Below the pieces are notes generated by a model, which was not told the DNA's origin, did no database searches, and saw only the letters and a list, made by a program, of their open reading frames with translations. From Salminus brasiliensis (Eukaryota; Chordata; Actinopteri; Characiformes; Bryconidae), in assembly GCF_030463535.1 (NCBI RefSeq), contig NC_132896.1, positions 29,696,709-29,760,708 on the forward strand: 64,000 nt of DNA. The letters run 5' to 3'. Shown here one piece after another: positions 11,787-26,578 of the stretch. The position numbers and the translations under genes are program-made. Each line of letters begins with the position of its first letter. Within the stretch, counting starts at the first letter, position 1.

Positions 11787-14700
11787 ATGGCCTCAGGACC
11801 TGCAGATGCCACCGCAGCCCATGAGCCTTCAGAAGCAGCAGAGGAATGCCCAGGTAAATCTCTTCACCATAGCGTATCACTTACAGCATTGCTTCACCCA
11901 GAAACGACAATGATGCTAGTAATGGAGGAAAGCTCATTGGGGGCAGCTCAGGCAAATGAGATCATCCTAACTTGTCCTACATTATCTACCTTCATCGTTA
12001 GCCAACCGCAGTAATCCTTCACTGGGGTCCCCCCAGCCATGGTCCTGGAGCCACCCTGTGTGGAACACAGCTAAATAGTAAGGCCTTTAGTAGTCAAACC
12101 CTCATGTGTACAAACAGGGAAAGCACAAGCATCTGCAGCAGGGAACAACCCAGAACAGGAAATGGCTGGACATGGCTCCACATGACCCACATCTTGCCAC
12201 CCACTCTTGACTTCATTTACTCACACTGGACCCACTTAGCGAAAGCCTGCACATATCAATTATAAATGGCGAATTAGATGGAGTGAGCCTCTGGGAGTCT
12301 GCACACGATGCTCGCTCTCACTGGCAAGAAGTCAAACTGCAATGAGACAAAGCCAGCTCTTTTTTTTCCCCTCTCTCTCATAAGAACGAGCTTTCCGATG
12401 GCCCACACTTGACCTTTCCTCCCCCAACGCGGTGTGGGAAGGAGGAAGTCCCATCACATCCAGCAGAGTCCTGTGTGAAGACATGGATTAGCCATCACCT
12501 TGCAGAATAGGTCGCTCGGACAGGGAGGATAATCCCTTCTATTGGATTGCAGGTCTAAAGCAGAGCAACAAGTCAAGAACAAGACCGGGAAGTTGTCAGT
12601 TCCTGAGGTGTGTTTGGCACCGGGTCAGCAGACGAAAACTGTGTGTGACCTCCAAAGCGGAATGCTTTTGGGCTTCGGAAAACTGAGCGGTGATCGTTGC
12701 ATTCTGACTCCTATGCATAGTCAGGAGGCTGACTCTTCGGCTGAGCTAATGAGCTCCTGGCGCTCAGCAGTTCAGTGCTGGATGCTGATGAGGCCTCGCC
12801 GTCTTCTACAGGTGGTCTTTTATCTTCTGTGGACGACGCTCCAGCACCCGTGTCCAGCACCCGTGGCCTCAGCTAGACCCTTTAGAATTAAAACCCTGCG
12901 AACAGTTGAACATGGGCCATATCCCTCCATCCGGCTCCAGGCTGAACCTCTGAAGCATTCGCTGGAGTTTGTAGTAAAACGTTACTATCGGGCATTCCTG
13001 ACTCATGCTGGAGTGCATAGGAGCATAGGAGCATTCCCAAGTCCTCATCCCTCTTCCACCAACTGAATGGACATCTATGTTCACTCAGGCTGTTCTCAGA
13101 AGGCCATATATAGTATTCATTGTAGAGTAATCAGATGATGGAGTGTGGAGGGTGGGAGAGGGCTAGATAGAGTGCTCTTTCTCTCTGTGTGCTGTTTATT
13201 CCCGTTAAGACGGACCACAGCTGGAGGCTGCGCTCTGCCAACACGACTGCAACATGTGATTCTCCCTAAGACAAGAGAAAGAGGCAAATAGAGAGGAGAT
13301 CAGTTTGAGACGGCACCAATTTTCCATGCCGGTTTACGTTAGCACAAGACATTATAGACTCAGATCAGACTGGGTTCTATACCAGTACTGGGGATTGGAA
13401 CAGTGCCATCTCTAAGGCCCTGTCCACACATACTGAGATGTTTGTTTTTCAAGATTCGGAGTATCCGAGTTAAAAGCATGTGCTGTTTTTCATCTTATGA
13501 TTTATGTAGGAAATGACTCGACTACAGCAGTATGAAGTTTAGCTTCTCTGTGAGTCTGCAAAGTTAGATGGCGTCTGATGCATTTGCTTTGAAGGCTAAA
13601 AACCTGCACATCATTGAGGTACTTCACCTGTAGTGCTCGAGGCTCCGTTGTTCACATTCGACCCAGACTGTGGACGTTCATCCTCAGTTCTCAGTTCAGT
13701 CTCCTGCATTTCTGAACCGTGTACAAAAACACACTCAGCAGCCACATATCAAGCAGAGAATTAGACTTACACACTCAACAAAAGTGTTGCAGAAACAGTT
13801 CACTGCCGGCTGTGATCTAGGAGTTACTCCACTTCCCGATAATGTAGTTTCTGTTTACGCACAAGCTTTCCAGAATTTGTTAAGTCACAAGCTTTCACAC
13901 TTAACCAAACGCACCAGACTCATTGGGCAAGCTACCCTGGGTCTGGAAAAAAGCTCTAGTATGAAAGCTCCCTTCAACCCTTTAATTTATGAATTCTTTA
14001 GGAGCTATTCTAAACGACTACCAAAATCCTTCCCAGTTCCCAGTTCAGTCTCAGTCATTGCTGAATAATGGACAATAATACACGCACATAGAAAGCAGCC
14101 ATGTGGAGTAGATTTTTCACAAATAAAGCTCTAAAAACACACTGCCAGCAGTAATATAGAAGTTACCGCACTTCCCGATAATGTATCAGCTTCTGTTTAC
14201 GCATGAGCCTTCCAGGAATTGTTGGGTTTACACTTGTCTCCGCACTCAGGTTCGATTGTAGGCTCATTTGGGGGAGGGGGTAATTATCGCTGGTTTACAT
14301 TCACACAGAAGAATTCAATTGGAACCATGGATCGATTGTGCGTATTTGAACATCACTTTTCTTGGCACATTTTTGCAAAATGGTAGACCTACATTCATCT
14401 GTTTATCAATTTTCCTTATTTTTCTTTGGATATAAACACTCAAGCAGCGAAGAACAGCGTTTCCTGGATTCATGGCATTTCACTGTGTAGGAACACCTGC
14501 AGACAAGGAGCCTGTCATTCAGTCATAGGAGAAGGTTTTTAGCCATGCAGGTGATAAGTTGATGCAGTCACATGACAAAATGAACCAATCACGCAACCAA
14601 TAGCTTCCACACCTGCAGTGGACCTCATCAGAGCTCACTAGGAGCGAACCCCTAGACCACTGATTATAGGAGGACCAGAGATCAGTGCTCTGGACCACGC

Positions 14701-17700
14701 CCAGGCTCAAAATCAGCTTTCACACATGACTAAACGTACCGAAGTCACAAACCAAGCAGATCAGGGTCTGGAAAAAAAGCTCTAGTATGAACACGCCTTT
14801 TAACTTTTTCATTTATTCATTCGTTAAGAGCAATTCTGAACAACTAGCAAGAATCCCAAAAATACACTCACACAGAAAGCAGCTATGCAGAGTAGATTTT
14901 CACAAAAACTAAATACATCTGAGCTTCCAAGCTGTTCCAAGCAAGTTTTTAAAATCTCTGTTTGGGATCCAGTGTATTATCTAGACTCAGTCATGGTCCG
15001 TGAAAATCACAACAACTCATTATCAGGTGGACTTGAGGGTTCTAGCCATGCAATTCCATTAATTCGTAAAGAGCTACTCCAAATGACTCCCAAATGTAAG
15101 TGGCTGTCCCGCTTTGTAAACTGCAATTAGGCTGTAGCCCAGGTGTGTAATTGGATGTGGGCTGTTGTTTACAGTCATAGTAAGATGTCTAGGATCTAAA
15201 TATGGCCCTTGCCGCCACACACCAAGCCTTCATTAGGCAGCACGCCCAAGCGTCCTGTTAATGAAAGCCTTGCCCAGCTGGTAAAGGTCTTCATCCCATG
15301 ATTGTGTACTGGGCAGTGCTTTCCTTGCTACCACTGGCTCAGTTTCAGCAGAATAAAACTGACCTTTAAAGTTGGTGTTGACCTTTCAGGACTCGAATAG
15401 TGACCTTTGTTGTTAATAGCATATTGTTTTGATATGATGAGGTTAAATAACACATACAATGCATTTTGTAAGAAGTAGATAAAGAAAGAATCGCTTCCAG
15501 ATGGATGGATGGATAGTTGAGGTACAGGATACAATGGTGGCTGATATTTTCTATATTAAATAATAATAATAATATGATAATAAGATATATAATAATAAGA
15601 TATATTAAATAAGACAGTTTTACTGGATTAAGTGGCTTGAAACAAGTAAATAGGTGTACAAACAAGTAAAAAAAATGATTATCTTAGTATTATTGGCCTG
15701 TGAATTCTTAGGAAGTTTATGAATAGTTAACATGCACTGTGGCCCTATTTTAGCTATCTTTTGCAGAGCTGTCAACAGCGCACCGCACGGCTTGATTGAG
15801 GGCTTGTCAGTGTGTCTTTGCTATCACAAAGATGGGAAAACGTACAAAAGGCAGGCACTAAGTCTCTTAATGAATCATGGGTGTGTTTTGGGCGTAACGT
15901 GCAGTAAACCAATCAGCGTGCACCAAGCGAGTGTGTTGACAATTCACTGCCATGATAGCAACGAACATCTGACTGTTGACGTCCGTCTAGGTGGTTTTCA
16001 GTCGGTGGCATTCCTGTGTTTTTCGTTGCAAAGACAGAAATGCGCCCAAAATTGACCTGAACACACCTCATTTTGAGACCCCAATGTCCAACGGCGTAGA
16101 TATATTCACAAGCCATGTTGCTATTTAAATGACGCAGGCGAAAGGCGTGAAAATAGACTGTTGGCGGGGTGTATGATAGCACTGAGCATCGCAACGTGCC
16201 TCGCACAGGGTGTAAGATAGGGCCATATATGTCCAATCGTTTGCAGACATCTGCTCATCCAGTGTATCTTCCCAAATAAAGGCCATTAATACTCAGTTGT
16301 TCTAGGTTACTCTTCTAGGAAGGCTTTACTTTAGAGTGAGGTCAGGTATTGATGTCGGTTGCTTAGTTCTGTCATGCCAACTCATCCCAAAGGTTCTGGG
16401 TGCAGCTCAATCTCTCCAGAGCACACAGTAATCAACAGCCCAATGTTGGGGTGGCTTTGTACCCCTATAGCAGTTGCTTGGCTTTTGCCAGGTTGTCTTA
16501 GCCTTTCTAGACATTCTATCGGCAATGCTTTTCTATGGAGATTTTTTTTACAAGCTGCGAAAAACACCTGTGTCAGCAATGTGTACACCGTAAAGTATAT
16601 GAATTCTTCAATTAGAAGGAGTTACATGTGTCTCTTGTGCTGCTTTCATGGCCCACCGTGAGGACTTTGGTTATAAACTACAAAGATCTGAGAGAAAACT
16701 TGGAAAAACCATAATTCATTAATACGGAATCATGACTGCACCCCAAGTGCTAAGAACTTTACAATACCAGCCATCAGCCAGCCCCTTTTATTACAAGAAA
16801 TGTAGCACTGGCCAGTTCTCAGGAGAGCATTGCAGCACTTACGGTTTAAACCTCCACAGGGTTTTTTAACAAAGATAAAAGGTTAAGGCTGTAAAACCAT
16901 GGTGCTGAGATTTTCCACAGGGGTGGTTTTTACAGCTGCTGAAAGGAACAATACAACCCTGGCTTTATTAGCAACTGAAGTTACATTAGCGTTCGGAGCA
17001 CATGGGAAGGTCGCTTATAAAGGTTCATTAAGCCTGCAGGACAGGAGGGGTTTTAGGAAGATGGCGGTGAAGCAGTACAAATTGTTGATTTAATGGGAAC
17101 GGCCGCTGACTCAATACTAAAACTGTCACCGTCTTCCGTATCTCAAAGAGTGTTTAATTGTGTGGGTGTTTCAGACAGACTACACAGTGATTGACAGTTG
17201 CGTATCTATGGCAGTAGACATTATTGCTTGTGTTATTGTGGGTTGTGTTTCTGTCAGAGGATGGACTTGGAGTCTGTCTGATATTGGATTATGTTAAGCA
17301 GGGAGTTACTAAGCAAACTGAAGTCAGGATTGTTGGTGGCGAATGCATGTAGAAAGTTGGGTCAGTCATCCAAACCATGCAAACAGTCCAGCCTACAGCC
17401 CGTTTAGGTTCCCTGCATTTCAGAGTTTATGTGAACTAAATGTGTACTAAATTACCATCACATGCCTTTTTATTTACCCCAGGGAAAAAGAAGTCCAAAT
17501 TCCAGACGTTCAAGAACTTCTTCGCTAAGAAGAAGAGGAAGGAGACTGCCGCTCCTGTGGGGGAGAGTGGGTTGAAGTCCAGTCAGTCCAGTGATGATGT
17601 TAACACTCCTGAGCCGACCCCCACTCTCTCTGACAAAGACAACGACTCTGGGTAAGAGGAGGACTATTTCAAATCAATTCCCTCTGCATTATTGTACGCT

Positions 17701-19378
17701 GCAGGTCTTTGTGGTGCTGAGCAAGGTGTTATCAATGACTAGATAACTCTGATTGACTGTACATCTTGGACTTGGTCATTTTGGCAGAGCGCAGCATTTC
17801 ATTATGTTGTAATTGACTATTATTTTCATATAATAATCAGAGCATTTGTTGCCCCATATCTAAAAGAATCCATATATGGAAACTAAGCTGCGAAAGCAGC
17901 CAAAAACATTACATATACATATACATATTTACATATACAGTATATTCACCCATTCAACCAATACTGCTAACTGAGTAAGGCACAATATATGACGGCCAAT
18001 AAGAGCAAAGTTATTTGCATATATCAGTCTTAAAAGTACAGTATCCTGTTTAATTCCAAGGGACAAAGAGATGATTCATGGTTTTTCGGGCACACAAACC
18101 CTCACAAGCATTATAAATGCACTATATGGACAAAAATATTGGGACACTAGCTCATTCATTGTTTCTTTTTAAATTAAATGGTATCAAAAAAGAGTTAATC
18201 CTGTTGTAGTAACTGTCTTTACTGTCCAAGAATGGCTTTCTACTAGATTTTGGATGAGCGTTGCTGTGAGGAGTCTTAGTGAGGTCAGGATGTTGGATGA
18301 TCACCACCCCACACCATACCCAACTTGCCAGCTCATCCCAAAAGTATTGGGTGGAGCACTAACCATCATTCCAGAGAACACAGTCCCACTGCTACACATT
18401 ACTATTGGCATTACGTCTCATCAGGGACTAGACAAGCTGTGTGTGTGCATTTGCACAGATTTCCTATAATGCAATACCAATTCATGAAGACACCTGAAGA
18501 CATAAAGATAGCCATTCAAAAGCTTTTGGGTTCCCACAGCTTAAACAAAGGAATCCTGCAGGAAGCTGTCTTGTGTTACTTCAGGAATGTGGTGTTTATC
18601 TTACCATATTTCAAATTATTGCTTTATCTGTTCATGCAAACATCTCCGCTTTATCCTCAGTACCAACAAAACATGCAAGTCAAGAGCGCCAAACTGTTGC
18701 ACCACAGTTGAGAACTGCACTGCCACTGTCTTGAGGCCTCCAGCTCCATGTAAGGCACATTTTTGTGCTGAGTTCAGATGTGCAGCAGGGAATTAGCCAA
18801 CGCTCTCCTGCTGGCATGATCAGCTGTATAATAAACACACTGTTTTTCTATGCGAGAGAGCCAGAGCTGAGTGCTTTGCAATCCGAGGAAACCACTCTGG
18901 GCTGGGGGGATGGGAAGTGGACCAGGCCAAATATGTGTTTGAGCAAAAAGTCATGGATTGTGCAAACAAAAATGGCTTCATTTCTGAAAGTTTATTTATA
19001 TTTGTTCTCAGCAGTTTGGATAAAGTCTATGAAAGACTGTAACACGTCCGAAAGTGCTGTTATATTTTGAAATGCAAATCTGCCTTTTTCACAAGGTTTT
19101 ATTTATTTATAGGCTAAATTTATTTATTTATTTATTTATAGGCTAAGCCAGATTTCCAACCCAAGCTAAAAGGCTTATTTAGAGATCACAGAACTCATAA
19201 ATGTACATGAAGCTTTCAGCAACTGAGACCCACCTATTCATACTGAAGTTCTAAAGAGTTTTAGAGTCTAAAGAGCCCAGACATCCAATCAGAATGGAGG
19301 CCATTTACATATTGCAGTGTTAAAGACACAGTAACAAAACATGTTGTACAATAAAATTGTTGACTACATTTGTATAGA

Positions 19379-19410
<32 letters not shown>

Positions 19411-22400
19411 GGATAGATAGATAGATTTTCACTTTTTAACATAATGTGAATCTGGCAGTTATTCTTTACACTGTGTCCATGATGAATGGACCAATAGAAG
19501 TGCTCCAAAATGTTTTGCTTCCATTGAAAGTTTCTCATTGAAAAGTTGCTATATTGGAGATTATGAAGGTTTTTAGATGACAGCAACAGTATGTATATAT
19601 CTGTGTAATGGTACACAACAGTCACAGTTGGGTCACAAACACTGATCTCTACCATTTAACAATGACTGTAATACTATGAAGCTGGGGCTGGGGTCAGTAG
19701 GCTGCTCTGTCTTTGGTCACTCTTACTTTCAGCATCCGTTTTACTGATGTGCTGTGTTTATTTTATTCACTAAAATGTATCTCACACAAACTTTTTTTCT
19801 TAGTTGCTTTTTACACGTGCCAAAACGACCAAAATCCTTTTACATTGACTTCCATTGACAGTTACAAAGGTTTTTTTTCTTCTGTCTTGTGTAAAGTTGT
19901 CTGATGGTGACTATCTGTTTAATAAATGTAAGTATATATGTGGGTGTATATATATATATATGTACACCTTCACACACACAAATAGCATTCTATACAAACA
20001 CCTCATTTGTCTTTTCATAGGTCCAAGATCAACATGGGCAACAAGGCTTTGTCACATGACAGTGTTTTCGCCTCTGATTCGCCCTGTTCTGAAACGAATG
20101 AAGCTCTCCGAGCCTCCCAGGACAGCATACATGGAAAAGTCAAATCCCTGCAGGTATGGTAAAACTTTCCCAATGCAAGCCTAAACATTGGGTGGTATGT
20201 TTTCTGCATTACATGTCGTAGCATTTTTCCACCTCCGAGATTCAGTAGCGCATAAACAACTGTTATGTCAGTGAACAGTGTCCCAGCCAAGTCTTGTTTG
20301 AGTGGCCATTCTAATGCGTAGCTGACAGAATGGGCTCAGATGTGGCCAGGGTCCGTATCTCCTCTGCAATCCTCTTCACTTTAATCAGTATTAGACTTGG
20401 CACTTCGTCGGGCCCTGGTATAAAATTAGCAAGCGTGTACATAAGCCCCCAGACACAGGCTTGATGTTTTCGGTTTTGACATCTCTCATCTAGCTCAGTT
20501 CACACAGAGGAGAGTGTATTCAAGGTGACTAGTTACTAACATAACAAAGACTGCAGACTAAAGCAGGATCTAAAGGCATTCGTCGGAGGGAGCTTTGTCA
20601 TTAACCGTGTGACTGGTTTAGAGGAAGGGTTTTAGGGTCTCTAATCTGTAGACTTGTCTCGTGGGGTACGTCGTAATTTATGAAGACCTAAAAGACTTCA
20701 GTCATTTTTAGCCTACTTTAACTAATGCCTCTGTCTCCGCAGTGTCTGCTGGCCTGGGCTAAATGTGACTGCGCAGTTCTTGTTATGGTTGAATTCAGCC
20801 TGAAATTTATGTCACAGTGATGGTTACAGTGCAGTTAGGGTTATTTATTGCCTAGCATGTATAATCAAGCATTTACGATCGCTTTAAAGGGTCACATGAA
20901 GAAACGGTATGTGGCATGGTTGAGGATGGGAGTGGGAACTTTTACTGATCTTTAAGACTCCCAGAGGTCCAACGTCTCAGCTCTGCAAAGACAAACCTTC
21001 AATTGTGAAGTGGGTTCTTCAAATCTGCAGAACCTTTTTTTTAAAGGTTTAAAGGACCGTCACATTATGTAAAGGTTCTAGAAGAACCTGTAAATTGATA
21101 TATAACCTTTTTTATTACATTTTTAAAAGGTTCTTTACCCTCACAGATCTCCTTTCCGAACATGGTTCTTTAGAGGACCTTAACTTGCATTGCTTTTCGT
21201 GGTTCTTTGTCTTGAAGAACCCTTTGTGGCACTTTTTCTGGAACAATAATGGGTTCCTCCCCACATTTCCTCCACAGCTGCAGCTGAAGCAGGCGATCCG
21301 ACTGGGCTCTCCGCCGGCAGCCGTCTCTGTGAGGAAGGGCGACGATGCGGGGGCTCTGTCAGAGGACGATGGCCTGCCCTGCAGCCCACCAGAGTACTCC
21401 ACCCTCCACACTGTTCTGGCAACATCCTCTCAAAGGGTACGGCTTCCCAGATCTGCTGTCACAGATGCTCTTTGCTCACTGCAGCTACAAGCATGATGCG
21501 TATGGTTTAACTGTGTAAAATGCCCATTCTTTGCAATATTATATGGACAGAAGTATTGGGACACATCCCCTAATCACTGAATTTAAGTGTTTCATGCAGT
21601 CTTATTGCCACAGATGTAGAAAATCAAGGATTTTCTTTCCACACATTAGTGGCGGTTCTAAAGAGCTCACTGAATTCCAGCGTGGTTCTGTAATTGGAGA
21701 CACCGCTGCGACCAATTCATTCATGGAATTTTAAGTGTCAAGTCAAGTGGGTTTTTATTGTAATTTCAACTATATACAGAGTATACAGTGAAACGAAACA
21801 ACGTTCCTCCAAGACCATGGTGCAACATAGACACAGTGCATACAGAACACAAGTGCAACACAGTACAAGTGCAGACAGACAACACAGTACAGACAGAGAA
21901 TAATAAATAATTTAGGGGTAGTGTGCAAATTATGCAGTGTGCAATAAATATTGAGTCCAGTGAGGTAGTAAAGTTATTAGTGCAAAAATGCTTCCCATAT
22001 TATCTGGGGTAAATAGAGAGTGAGAGTGAGAGTGTGTGCATGGAACAGAAAAGACATCAGTTTAGTCTCTGGAGTTGAGAAGTCTGATGGCTTGGGGGAA
22101 GAAGCTATTGCAGAGTCTGGTCGTGTTGGACCTGATGCTGCGGTACCTTCTTCCTGATGGCAGGAGGGAGAACAGTCCGTGTGAAGGGTGGGTGGAGTCA
22201 TTCACAATGCTAGTTGCTTTGTGGATGCAGCGGACAGTGTAAATGTCCATGACGGAGGGGAGAGAGACTCCGATGATCCTCTCAGCTGTCTTGGATCTCG
22301 ATTGTTTGGTCATTATTACAAGAGCCATTCAGATTTGTAATACTAACTAGCAGCACACAGCACTACCTAGCATTTGATTGGTTGAGAAAGTATATTGTCA

Positions 22401-24874
22401 CTGTGCCATTTTTGCAGTTCTTCCACGTAATGACAGCGTGAATCTGGCAGTTGTTCTTTACATTGAATTGAAAGTTCATGATGAATGGGCCAATAAAAAT
22501 GCTCCAAAATAACTTAATTGGATTCAGATCTATTTACCTTGAGTTTTCCAGTTTCTAGTAAAGTTGCCTGTTTTGGAGATAGCAGTGATTTCATTTTAGC
22601 CTGTAATTACTATGTTTATAGGTGCTACAGAATGTATGTAATAGACTCTCTAGACGTACTCCATGATCAGCATGTTAGCCGCCAATGGACAGGCTTGTGA
22701 ATGGTTCAGGCTCTCGGCAGCGAGTGATAGTATCTGACATCACGGGGTCTGGGCGCAGACACAGGAAACTCCCTGCTGAGTTGTCTAACTGGATTAAGGC
22801 TGGTGCTTGTCCTCACTCAGCTTTGGGCCCTGGTCCCTGTACCTGTCTCCTCTCTCCATTCATGTCCTTCCTGCAATGGACACCGTGTCCCTGCCTGCCC
22901 TGTGTGGTTCACACGCGAGCCAAAATAGAGGAGAGCTTGCCATTAATCCGCATGAAAGGGCCCAGTATTGCTGCTACATTTAGACTAGTAACGTCAGTCA
23001 GGGAGTGGCTATTTGCCAGCCTGTTCGCTCTGGCAATTATGCTGTGTGCTGCCCTACAGTATTGATGGGAGCATCATCATTGATTTCCTGGCTATCAGGC
23101 TAAAAATATTGGCCATGCTTTGCAGTCCAGAATCCTTGTTCTTGGGGTAAATTAGCCCTTGTGTGTGAGTTCACACTGTCAAAACGTCCTAACTTACAAA
23201 TAACCTTCAAAATAAACACTGATTGTCAATTTGTAGTAGTTAACTGAGCAATAGGCCCTAAAGGGCCGATATCATGGGAAACTCATTTCCTGACTGAGTG
23301 TGATGCAGTGTGTAAACACTGTTAAATTTGACCCATTTTAATATCATTGCCCAGCCCATTTACATACATCCTCCTATTCAGCCTACAACAGCCTACACCC
23401 TGTTCATTTCACGCTGAAAGTGTTAAAAAGGGTGTTGTATTCCATACTGCTCTTTGTAATGAGGCACACCACAGGGCAGCCAATCAGAGCAATGATCATT
23501 TACATATATCAGTCTTAAAGGCATAGTAACAAAGCCAGCTTGTTTAATTCTAGGGGATAAAGAGTGCTTGGACAATGGTCACATAAAAATAATGGATGGC
23601 TGATTTTGGTGGTCAGAACCCATACAAACCTCATAATGGGACCGGGTTCTTTAAAGAACCATTAATAACAGTTTCTCCATCACTAAGAAGAACCGTTCAA
23701 CCAGGGAAAGAACCATGTGAACATGCAATTGGGTCTTTAAATTCAGAGAGTTTAGAAAAGATCATATTTGGTACAGAAATACACTGTATATCCAAAAGTT
23801 TGCAGACATCTTCTCACCCAAGTTCTTGCTGTGAGGATTTGATTGAATTTCAAATTCAGCCACTGTAGCATTACTGAGGTCTGAACTGATATTGGATGAT
23901 CAGTTCTGGGTCACAAACACTTCAGCTCATCTCAGAGGCACTGGATTGAGCTCCATCACTCCACAACCCAGTGCTGGGGGGTTTCATGCCCTTCGACCTG
24001 GCGCTTGGCTTGGCATTAGGCACGGTGAGGTCGGGTTCATGTGCAGCAGTGCTAGAGCATCCTATTCTATTGCCAGTGATTTTGCATGGAGAACATGTGG
24101 AAGATGTTTGTCAGCAATGGATGCATTAATCAGAAGGGGTGTCTACAAACCTTTGGACAGGCAGTGAAGGTCCTAGAAGCAGCTGAAGTTCTCTCTTTTT
24201 GTTGTCTCTTTCAGTCGTCGGGTGTGGTCCAGAGAACCAGCTCTCTTAGCCTGGAGGGAACGGATAGCGATGATGACCAGGTAATGCACTCCTCACTGTC
24301 TTCACACAGAGATTATGCAGCTGAGAAGTGAAGTTCCTACAAGGTTCTAGGCTTGATTTCTTTGGACCCAGCACCTTTATAAAACCGTTTATAAGGTGGG
24401 CAGCCTGATTCTTTTCTAAGATCGTCCTTTAACACTGAATCCTTTTAAAAGTTCCTCAAGGATCCAAAAGTATTCCTTCAATGGTAGAGGTGTTCAGTCT
24501 AATCCACAAACGGCTGATGTGGCTGCAGGTCCCAAACCAGCAGATTCAAGCCTGTGTTGATCAGACGAGCTCCTGCTTGGCTGGATTTTGAACATCAGCT
24601 CTTTGCGGGTTAACTACACACACACACAGAGCTCCTTCACGCTTGACAGTTGACACTCTCCAACACTTCATAAATGAGATCATCTTGCCTTGGAAGGCTG
24701 CCAACAGCCTAACAAAACCATGTATTATCTTTCATGCGATGAAACCAAATCATTAGATGCTTGACTTCATTCCTAAGGTGGGGTTATTCATATCTTCATG
24801 ACGTGCTTGTAAATCCAGACTTCAACATAATGTAGCCTCTGATGCGGCCTAGGGCTCTGTATTAGCCAGACACA

Positions 24875-24910
<36 letters not shown>

Positions 24911-26517
24911 ACCTACAGGGTGCTGAACATTTCCAGACTCTCAATGATGCGACTAAAGACTTTCACAGAGTGAGCTGTGTGTGAGGTTGGCTTAGGTACA
25001 CAAATCACACTGACAAACAGGGTATTGACTCTGAGTAGAAGAATCCAAGCGTTTGGAGGTTGTTATTATGTGGTAAATGGCTGCAGCTAGATGGGGACAA
25101 TTACAAGGCAGGGAAAAATGTTGGTGGGAGAGGAACCTGGGGGAAAGTCAGGCATCGTAATGGCAGTGGAGCGGTTTAAAGCAGCAGCAGTGCATGCATC
25201 AAGTCTCCTATTGCCTCAGTATTATGAGCTCAGTTTGTGTAGTATTGAGTTCTGTTGACTAGGGTTGGAAGAGAATATCAATATATCGAAGTATCGCGAT
25301 ATTCTGTTTCGCAATACTGCATCCATTCTCAAAAAAAATTAATAGTTCAAATATTTTGTGGCAAGTTGTTTAAGTATTTTTTTATTTTCTTTTTTAATTA
25401 TATGTATATATGTATATATTTGCACATAAAGTCAGGTTCACAAGTATAGTCATCTTAGGACATACAGACTCATAATTGCCATTATACGTGACTCAGCGGG
25501 AAAGTAAAGCTTAATTGATCAATAAACTGCTCATTCTTTTAACACGGTTCTTCAAAATATTAAGATATCATGAAGCTGCCAGAATCTGTGCATTTTCTGA
25601 TGCAAGTTTAATGTCAGTTACTCCATTGGAAGCAGTATGAGTAGTTGACCATAAAGGAAGAATATATTTCTTAGCCAAGGACACCATTTTCTGTGTTGGG
25701 CAGTATCCTTCAGGACCTCCTTGGGGGTCCCTCAACCTTGGGTGTGTTTTTTCACTCGTTTTTTTTGTTTTCTTGCTTTCATTCATCAGTGTTCTTTCAC
25801 TATATTACCCAGCATGCATTATGTGATTTACATCATACAACCACTAGGAGTCCATGTGGTGTTCAACCAATCCTTCTAGTCTATGAACTACAGGCTAAGA
25901 AATATAACCAAGCATTAGCATTTCAAGCAGCCGTCCTTAAAAAAATGCAGTGGTAGTTTTTCACCCTGAAGATATGTCCCAGGCCATGTGTGTACATTTG
26001 GACGTCTGTGTCTGCAGTGGGTGCAGCGTGAAGTAGCTGAATGCATTCATTAGAATGGGGTTCGAGTGGATCTACACTGTATTATATAAATTTACTGGAA
26101 ATTTGATGGATTGTATCACTGGTGGCATTGTGGGCTAAAACGGCTTGCCTCACTGGGCGTATCAGCATTTATGAATCTGCTTTGTCTTTCTAACATTTCT
26201 CTGACCTAAATTTGCGAAGGTTGCTCTTTTTAAATGCTTTGAAAGCTGATTTACAAACCGTAACCAAAGTCAGCCTCCAAGTCATCTATCAGTAGAACTA
26301 TAATTGACAATATTCTTATTCCATGTTATTAAAGATTCAGTGGTGAAAAATCGGATGACTCCGAGCTGTTTGATTACCACGCTTCTGCTCAAACTTCAGG
26401 GTCGGGGGAATTCCTCCAGCACCAGATTAGATTTTCTCTTTCAGCATGTGACTCTGCTGTGCTGCTGACCACACAGAGGCACACACTCTCACAGAGACTC
26501 CAGAACAAACTCCAGTG

Positions 26518-26578
<61 letters not shown>

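Larger units (their letters stand above)
11854..17482 (+). other. First coding intron of the cracdl-like gene
   Basis: The intron is bounded by CCCAG then gtaaatc and by tttaccccag. A 174-codon open frame at 12542-13066 has no similarity I recognise and no flanking splice logic, so I do not call it a gene. The stretch 13670-15080 holds diverged duplicated segments, and a worn M1 element is at 16335-16625; both are listed separately. I see nothing else of note. Confidence 0.6.

Noticed and set aside
12542-13066. 174-codon plus-strand open frame in the first cracdl-like intron
   Set aside because: Composition is unremarkable, there are no recognisable motifs, and no splice or promoter context supports it; intronic frames of this length arise by chance.
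13670-14068. 132-codon plus-strand frame
   Set aside because: It lies inside a duplicated noncoding repeat block; the second copy of the block does not keep the frame.
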